Shown here: positions 59,387-64,000 of the stretch, in pieces
Numbering within the stretch: the first letter of the stretch is position 1
Layout of the letters: the number at the start of each line of letters is the position of its first letter
Source of the DNA: Candidatus Mycobacterium wuenschmannii
GTDB lineage: Bacteria; Actinomycetota; Actinomycetes; Mycobacteriales; Mycobacteriaceae
Direction: 5' to 3'
Assembly: GCF_030252325.1 (NCBI RefSeq)
Contig: NZ_CP126981.1
Location: forward strand, 1,302,001 to 1,366,000
DNA length: 64,000 bases
Position numbers and translations under genes: made by a program
The notes under the pieces: model-generated
The model's database searches: none
Seen by the model: the letters and a program-made list of their open reading frames with translations, nothing else
Told to the model about the DNA's origin: nothing

Positions 59387-60172
59387 TCAGCCGACCGGCG
59401 TACGCCGTGTGCGCTGCATTCGCCCTTCTAAACCCCACTGGGCCACCTTCACTACGGCCTCGCGGATGTTGGAACCACTCATCTTCGAGACGCCCAACTC
59501 GCGTTCGGTGAACGTGATCGGCACCTCGGCGACGACGAACCCATTGGTGATCGTGCGCCAGGTCAGGTCGATTTGGAAGCAGTAGCCCTTGGAGTCGACG
59601 TGGTCGAGGTCGATCTTCTCCAGCACGTCGCGGCGGTACGCGCGGTAGCCGGCGGTGATGTCGTGGATGCCGATGCCCAGCGCCAGGCGCGCGTAGGTGT
59701 TGGCCGTCCAGGACAGCGCCCAGCGTCGCCACGGCCAGTTCTTCACGTCGCCGCCCTCGACGTAGCGCGAACCGATCACCAGGTCGGCGCCGCCGTCGAT
59801 CGCAGCCAGCAACAGATGCAGCTGCTCGGGAGCGTGGCTGCCGTCGGCGTCCATCTCGACGAGCGTGGTGTAGCCGCGGCCGAGACCCCAGGCGAAGCCG
59901 GCCAGGTACGCCGCGCCCAACCCGTCCTTGACGGTCCGGTGCATCACGTGGATCACGCCCGGGTTGGCGGCCGACAGATCCTCGGCCAGCTTCCCGGTGC
60001 CGTCTGGGCTGTTGTCGTCGACGATGAGTAGGTGCACCTCGGGCAGGGCGGTGCGGAGTCGCTGGACGATCAGCGGCAGGTTCTCCCGCTCGTTGAACGT
60101 CGGGATGATCACCAGGGTGCGCTGGCTGGGGCGCTCGCCCGCAGCCCCGGGCACCGAATCACCGGTGGTCAT
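59387..60172 (-). CDS. ppm1: polyprenol monophosphomannose synthase Ppm1
   Basis: A 261-residue GT2 enzyme that transfers mannose from GDP-mannose to polyprenyl phosphate, giving the donor for lipomannan, lipoarabinomannan and protein mannosylation. [20 protein letters not shown] opens the donor fold; [13 protein letters not shown] and [14 protein letters not shown] hold the catalytic acidic residues (DAD metal site); [16 protein letters not shown] follows. It corresponds to the catalytic (second) domain of Rv2051c. The ATG overlaps the stop of lnt (ATGA), so the pair is coupled although separate. Confidence 0.93.
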   Translation of the reverse strand: MTTGDSVPGAAGERPSQRTLVIIPTFNERENLPLIVQRLRTALPEVHLLIVDDNSPDGTGKLAEDLSAANPGVIHVMHRTVKDGLGAAYLAGFAWGLGRGYTTLVEMDADGSHAPEQLHLLLAAIDGGADLVIGSRYVEGGDVKNWPWRRWALSWTANTYARLALGIGIHDITAGYRAYRRDVLEKIDLDHVDSKGYCFQIDLTWRTITNGFVVAEVPITFTERELGVSKMSGSNIREAVVKVAQWGLEGRMQRTRRTPVG

Positions 60173-62277
60173 AGGTCTCCTTCTGCTGGCCCTTGCCGGG
60201 AGGGATGAAGTTCGTCGCCGTCGTCGACCACTGCGTCGTCACCAACTGGGTCGTCGTCGGGATTGTCTGGCGCCGGGGCGCCTCTGTTTGCCAACTCGGA
60301 CAGCCGTCGGTGGATATCCGCGAACCATCCATTGTGCAGTATCGCGGCGAACAGGACCGCCAGAGCGGCTACGACCAGAGCGCCCTGCACGATCGGACCC
60401 CACTTGGCGGCGGGCGTCATCGTCGTCTTGAGGCGAACCTGGTTGTCGAGATAACCGGGCGTGAAGAACCGTGTCCGGTGGAGTTCACGGCCATCCGGGG
60501 TGACGATGGCCGAGATTCCGACGTTGCTGGAGACTAGCGCGTAGCGGTCGAGTTCGACCGCGCGCAGCTTGGAAAACGCCAGCTGCTGCTCGCTCATCGT
60601 CTGGTTGAAGTTGGCGTTGTTGGCGGGCACCGCGAGCACCTGTGCGCCGTTGCGGACCGAATGCTGCAGCGCCCGGTCGAAGCTGACCTCCCAGCAGGTC
60701 GCGATGCCGATCGGAGTATTCCCGGCCCGCACGACACCGGTCCCCTTGCCGGGGACGATGTAGCCGGCCATATCGGCCATCGAGGACAGGTGCCGGAAGA
60801 AGCCCCGCCACGGCAGGTATTCGCCGAAGGGCTGGACGATCCGCTTGTCGTGGCGGTCGCCGGGCCCGGTTTTCGGATTCCAGACGATCACCGTGTTCGT
60901 CTGTGCCGGGTCCTCGATCGACCGGTTGGGCAGGTCGAGCACCGTGCCGACCAGGATCGGCGCGCCGATCGCCTCGACAGCGACCGAAATCTCTTGTGCC
61001 GCTTCGGGATTTGCTGTCGGGTCGATTTCCGAGGCGTCCTCCGGCCAGACGACGAAGTCGGGCTGCGGCGCGCGACCGGCCCGCACGTCGTCGGCCAGGT
61101 GGCGGGTCTCCCGTACGTCGTTGCCCAGCACCGCGAGCCGCTGGGCGTTGAACTCCAGCCCGAGCCTGGGCACGTTGCCCTGCACGATCGCCGCGGTGAC
61201 GGTCGGCTCGTTGCCGGCGCCGGTGCCGGAATGGCGCACCTGCGGCCAGACCGCAGCGGCCAGAAAGAACATCAGGCAGATGCACAACGCGGGCAGCACG
61301 ACGGCGGGCGGGGCGTCGGCAATCCGGGCGTCGGCGGCGCTGTGCTGGTCGGAGCCGTGCCGGCGTCGCGCCGCCCACCACCACGTCACGGTCTCCATGA
61401 CCAGCGCGGCGGCGGCGCAGCCGGTGAGCACGATCGCCAGTGAGAGCAGCGGGACCCCGCCCAATCGGGCCAGCGGCAGGAACGGCCCCGAAGTCTGACC
61501 GGCGGCTACCACGCCCCACGGGAAGCCGCCGAACGGGATGGTGCATTTCAGCCACTCCTGCGCCGTCCACAACAGCGCGAACCAGATCGGCCAGCCGGGT
61601 AACCGTCGGGCTGTGACCGCCGCCAGGCCGAAGAGGCCCGGAAATGCCGCACACAGCGCGACCAGCGCGAGCAACGGGATGCCGCCGACGAGGATGCTGA
61701 TCCAGCGGATCAGCGGTAGGTAGAACGCGACGCCGAACAGGGCTCCGTAGCCGAATCCACCGAATGGCGTGGTGGCCGGTCGGGTCAGCACCCAGGCCAG
61801 CACGGCGAAGGCGAGGATCGCCGCCCACCACCAGTTGAACCGCGGGTAGCTGGCGCAGAGCAGCAATCCGGCGACGATGGTCGCGGTCAGTCGCGTCAGC
61901 CGGGGCCGGAGCCAGCGGCCCGCCTGCGGCACCCGGATCCGCGTCTGCCGGAACAGCCAGGCCGCCAGCGCCCCGGCCAGAAGCACGAGCCGGGCCCACA
62001 CGTACTTGCCGATCCGGCCGGCATGCGCGCGCAGCTCGGCCCCGCGGTCGTTGCCGGGGGGCAGCTCGAGATCGGTTGCAGCATCATCGATGTCGTCGTC
62101 CGGCAAGTCGTCGTCCGCGACCGGCGGGATCTCCCCCGTCACCTCGGCGTCGACGGGCGCCGGGATCTCGCCGGTGACGGCCTCGTCGTCCTTGATGGGG
62201 TCAGTGATGGGCGGGATGATGTCGGTGTTCTCGGCCGGCCGGATCCGGCGATCGGACCGTCGCAGTCCCCTAGGCAT
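60169..62277 (-). CDS. lnt: apolipoprotein N-acyltransferase
   Basis: A 702-residue membrane enzyme that adds the third acyl chain to lipoproteins. Residues 1-75 are an acidic, repetitive cytoplasmic extension (TGEIP occurs twice). Several membrane helices (about 90-330) follow, then a nitrilase-like domain with the catalytic Glu in [14 protein letters not shown], Lys in [16 protein letters not shown] and Cys in [16 protein letters not shown] last membrane helix ([17 protein letters not shown]) precedes an Asp-rich tail. It matches the Lnt half of M. tuberculosis Rv2051c, kept as its own gene. Overlaps the amidohydrolase gene by 8 bp. Confidence 0.92.
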   Translation of the reverse strand: MPRGLRRSDRRIRPAENTDIIPPITDPIKDDEAVTGEIPAPVDAEVTGEIPPVADDDLPDDDIDDAATDLELPPGNDRGAELRAHAGRIGKYVWARLVLLAGALAAWLFRQTRIRVPQAGRWLRPRLTRLTATIVAGLLLCASYPRFNWWWAAILAFAVLAWVLTRPATTPFGGFGYGALFGVAFYLPLIRWISILVGGIPLLALVALCAAFPGLFGLAAVTARRLPGWPIWFALLWTAQEWLKCTIPFGGFPWGVVAAGQTSGPFLPLARLGGVPLLSLAIVLTGCAAAALVMETVTWWWAARRRHGSDQHSAADARIADAPPAVVLPALCICLMFFLAAAVWPQVRHSGTGAGNEPTVTAAIVQGNVPRLGLEFNAQRLAVLGNDVRETRHLADDVRAGRAPQPDFVVWPEDASEIDPTANPEAAQEISVAVEAIGAPILVGTVLDLPNRSIEDPAQTNTVIVWNPKTGPGDRHDKRIVQPFGEYLPWRGFFRHLSSMADMAGYIVPGKGTGVVRAGNTPIGIATCWEVSFDRALQHSVRNGAQVLAVPANNANFNQTMSEQQLAFSKLRAVELDRYALVSSNVGISAIVTPDGRELHRTRFFTPGYLDNQVRLKTTMTPAAKWGPIVQGALVVAALAVLFAAILHNGWFADIHRRLSELANRGAPAPDNPDDDPVGDDAVVDDGDELHPSRQGPAEGDL

Positions 62278-63871
62278 GGATCACCGCGCCACGGTGCACG
62301 GTCTGCCGGCATCGCGGCAGGGAGTCGGTGGCACCCAGTCGCGGCAGCGCGGGCACCCGCGATCGCGGGTCGGTCGACCAGCGGCGGACGGCGTCGCTCG
62401 ACGCGCTGTCGTCGAATTCGTCGACATCCCACACCGCGTACGACGCGGGGGCGCCCGGAACCAGGCTGCCCGCCAGCTCGTCGGCGGCGCCGCAGGCACG
62501 CCAGCCTCCGCGCGTCGAGGCGGCAAAGGCGGCGCGCGCGGAGATCGAACTGTCCGCCGAATGATGGTGGGTGGCCGCCCGGATCGTCGCCCACGGGTCG
62601 AGGCCGGTCACCGGGGCGTCGGATCCGAACGCGAGGGCCACGCCTTGGGATGCTAGCAGCGCAAACGGGTTCATCAGCCCGGCTCGATGGATACCGAGAC
62701 GGCGGGCGTACATGCCGTCCGCACCACCCCAGAGCGCGTCGAAGTTGGGCTGCATGCTGGCCAGCACTCCCCACGCGCCGAGCTTGGCCGCCTGCTCGCC
62801 GGTGACCATCTCGAGGTGTTCGAGGCGATGGCCGCAGCGGGCGACGGCGGGCACACCGAGATCGTCGACCACCCGCTCGAGGGCGTTGACGACGCTCGCT
62901 ACCGCGGCATCGCCGATGACGTGAAAGCCCGCGGTGACGCCGGCTTCGGTGCAGGCCCGCAGGTGTGCGCCGACCGCGTCGTCGTCGAGGTAGCAGGTGC
63001 CGCGGTGTTCGGCGTCGTCGTAGGGGTCGTGCAACCAGGCCGTTCGGGACCCGACCGCGCCGTCGACGAACAGGTCGCCGGCCAACCCGGCGGCGTTGGT
63101 CTCGTCGATCAGCGCGCGGGCGGCGGTGGGACTGGTGACCGCCTCACCCCAGTAGCCGATCACCTCGACGCCGTGCTCGAGTGCGCTTAGTTCCCGCCAG
63201 TCGTCCAGGCCGCCGATCTGTGGGCCGGCGCATTCATGCACGGCGACAACGCCATTCGCGGCGGCGGCATCCAGCGCGGCATGGCGGGCTTCGCGGCGCT
63301 GAGCGTCGGTGAGCAGGTCACGCGCGACGGCGCGGACCCGGTGATGCGCGTCGGCCACGAGCGGCCGCAGCTCGTCGTGGCCGGCCGACGCGGCCAGACC
63401 CTCGACGCGCTGCCGCAGGCCGGTCGATGCCAGCGCCGAGTGCACGTCGATGCGGGCCAGGTAGGCCGGCCGGTCGCCGAGCACCGCGTCGAGGTCGTCG
63501 GTGCTGGGCGCGACGTTCTCCGGCCACGCCGTCTCGTCCCAGCCGTGACCCCAGACCGGCTCGCCGGGGTGGGCGGCGGCATAGTCGGCGATCAGTCGCA
63601 GGCAGTGCGGCAGGGATGTCGAGGCCCGCAGGTCGAGGCCGGTGAGCGTCAGGCCGGTCGCGGTGAGGTGGATGTGGCTGTCGACGAAGGCGGGGGCGAC
63701 GTAACCGCCGGCCAGGTCGACGATGTGCGCGCCCGCGAACTGGTCGCGGCCGACGTCGTCGCTGCCCAGCCACGCCACGGCGCCGCCGCGCACCGCCATG
63801 GCGGTGGCGTCGGGATGGCTGGGACTGTGCACCCTGCCGTTCAGCAGCAGGGTGGTCGGGACGTCCGTCAC
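62270..63871 (-). CDS. amidohydrolase family protein (Amidohydro_3)
   Basis: A 533-residue metal-dependent hydrolase of the YtcJ-like group. The first metal motif is [11 protein letters not shown] (HxH); [12 protein letters not shown] follows the second strand, [18 protein letters not shown] and [13 protein letters not shown] hold further His ligands, and [18 protein letters not shown] the conserved Asp. N- and C-terminal strands form the usual small beta-sandwich ([28 protein letters not shown]). The substrate is unknown. It starts at GTG 63871, 11 nt after the preceding gene, and overlaps lnt. Confidence 0.85.
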   Translation of the reverse strand: MTDVPTTLLLNGRVHSPSHPDATAMAVRGGAVAWLGSDDVGRDQFAGAHIVDLAGGYVAPAFVDSHIHLTATGLTLTGLDLRASTSLPHCLRLIADYAAAHPGEPVWGHGWDETAWPENVAPSTDDLDAVLGDRPAYLARIDVHSALASTGLRQRVEGLAASAGHDELRPLVADAHHRVRAVARDLLTDAQRREARHAALDAAAANGVVAVHECAGPQIGGLDDWRELSALEHGVEVIGYWGEAVTSPTAARALIDETNAAGLAGDLFVDGAVGSRTAWLHDPYDDAEHRGTCYLDDDAVGAHLRACTEAGVTAGFHVIGDAAVASVVNALERVVDDLGVPAVARCGHRLEHLEMVTGEQAAKLGAWGVLASMQPNFDALWGGADGMYARRLGIHRAGLMNPFALLASQGVALAFGSDAPVTGLDPWATIRAATHHHSADSSISARAAFAASTRGGWRACGAADELAGSLVPGAPASYAVWDVDEFDDSASSDAVRRWSTDPRSRVPALPRLGATDSLPRCRQTVHRGAVIHA

Positions 63872-63882
63872 GCCGATAGAAC

Positions 63883-64000
63883 CTAGGCGTTGGGGCGATT
63901 CGGACCGAGCGCGGGTGGATCGACCTCGGTGACGTCGATTACCTCGCCGTCGATGTAATTGGCCCGCGGCGTGCGGGCGTAGGGGGTGCCGCCGACGACG
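63883..64000 (-). CDS. fxsA: C-terminal fragment, probable FxsA family membrane protein
   Basis: Thirty-eight codons of a gene that begins beyond the window's right end; reading 63999 to 63883 gives a Pro-rich tail with ANYIDGEVIDVTEVDPP before TAG. FxsA proteins of mycobacteria end in a similar polar tail (IDGEVID-type), and fxsA (Rv2053c) lies upstream of this operon in M. tuberculosis. The membrane domain is not visible, so the call rests on synteny. Confidence 0.45.
   Translation of the reverse strand, partial: VVGGTPYARTPRANYIDGEVIDVTEVDPPALGPNRPNA

Overview
The window is high-GC DNA from a non-tuberculous, probably rapidly growing Mycobacterium (Mycolicibacterium type). The main evidence is a PPE-PPW protein, PknH-like sensor-domain lipoproteins, and gene order matching M. 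tuberculosis Rv2038c-Rv2043c (sugar ABC transporter to pncA) and Rv2045c-Rv2053c (lipT, Rv2047c, pks12, Rv2049c, rbpA, ppm1, lnt, fxsA). Ppm1 and Lnt are separate genes, as in M. smegmatis, whereas M. tuberculosis fuses them. Between pncA and lipT lies a cluster that M. tuberculosis lacks at this place. It looks like the methylmannose polysaccharide (MMP) genes of rapid growers.

Layout. 1-13.3 kb is mixed housekeeping and accessory: a transglycosylase fragment, hrpA, an FKBP lipoprotein, DoxX, a methyltransferase, two small conserved genes, a PPE gene with a histidine-rich segment behind a Zur-like box, an LGFP lipoprotein, a hydrolase and a GMC oxidoreductase. 13.4-16.8 kb holds small genes: a 46-codon DUF2256 gene, a small secreted Cys protein, and a SnoaL-like gene bracketed by two copies of the same palindrome. 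16.8-22.4 kb is a minus-strand envelope operon (sedolisin protease, zinc-ribbon membrane protein, lipoprotein, thioesterase-like and VOC proteins). It diverges from three tandem sensor-domain genes (22.6-25.5 kb). 25.5-31.2 kb is the conserved sugar ABC transporter/NTF2-like/pncA operon.

31.3-35.8 kb is the MMP-type cluster (GT4 mannosyltransferase, methyltransferase, six-hairpin hydrolase, and a class I methyltransferase on the other strand) with a TetR gene. The same three-half-site palindrome lies in front of the glycosyltransferase and of tetR, which suggests one regulon. 35.8-38.0 kb holds membrane proteins, including a DoxX-like protein with a tail of 11-residue repeats. 37.9-57.1 kb is one long, tightly spaced minus-strand run: pks12 (two-module mycoketide synthase), an SDR/phosphohistidine-swivel fusion (Rv2047c), lipT, a kinase-fold fusion and gluconokinase. 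57.3-64 kb holds an Rv2049c-like gene, rbpA with an ECF-type promoter candidate, a secreted protein made of two repeats, and the fxsA(partial)-amidohydrolase-lnt-ppm1 operon ending in a terminator-like hairpin.

I saw no tRNA, rRNA, CRISPR array, insertion sequence or prophage gene. All functional assignments come from reading motifs and from remembered synteny; no database search was run.
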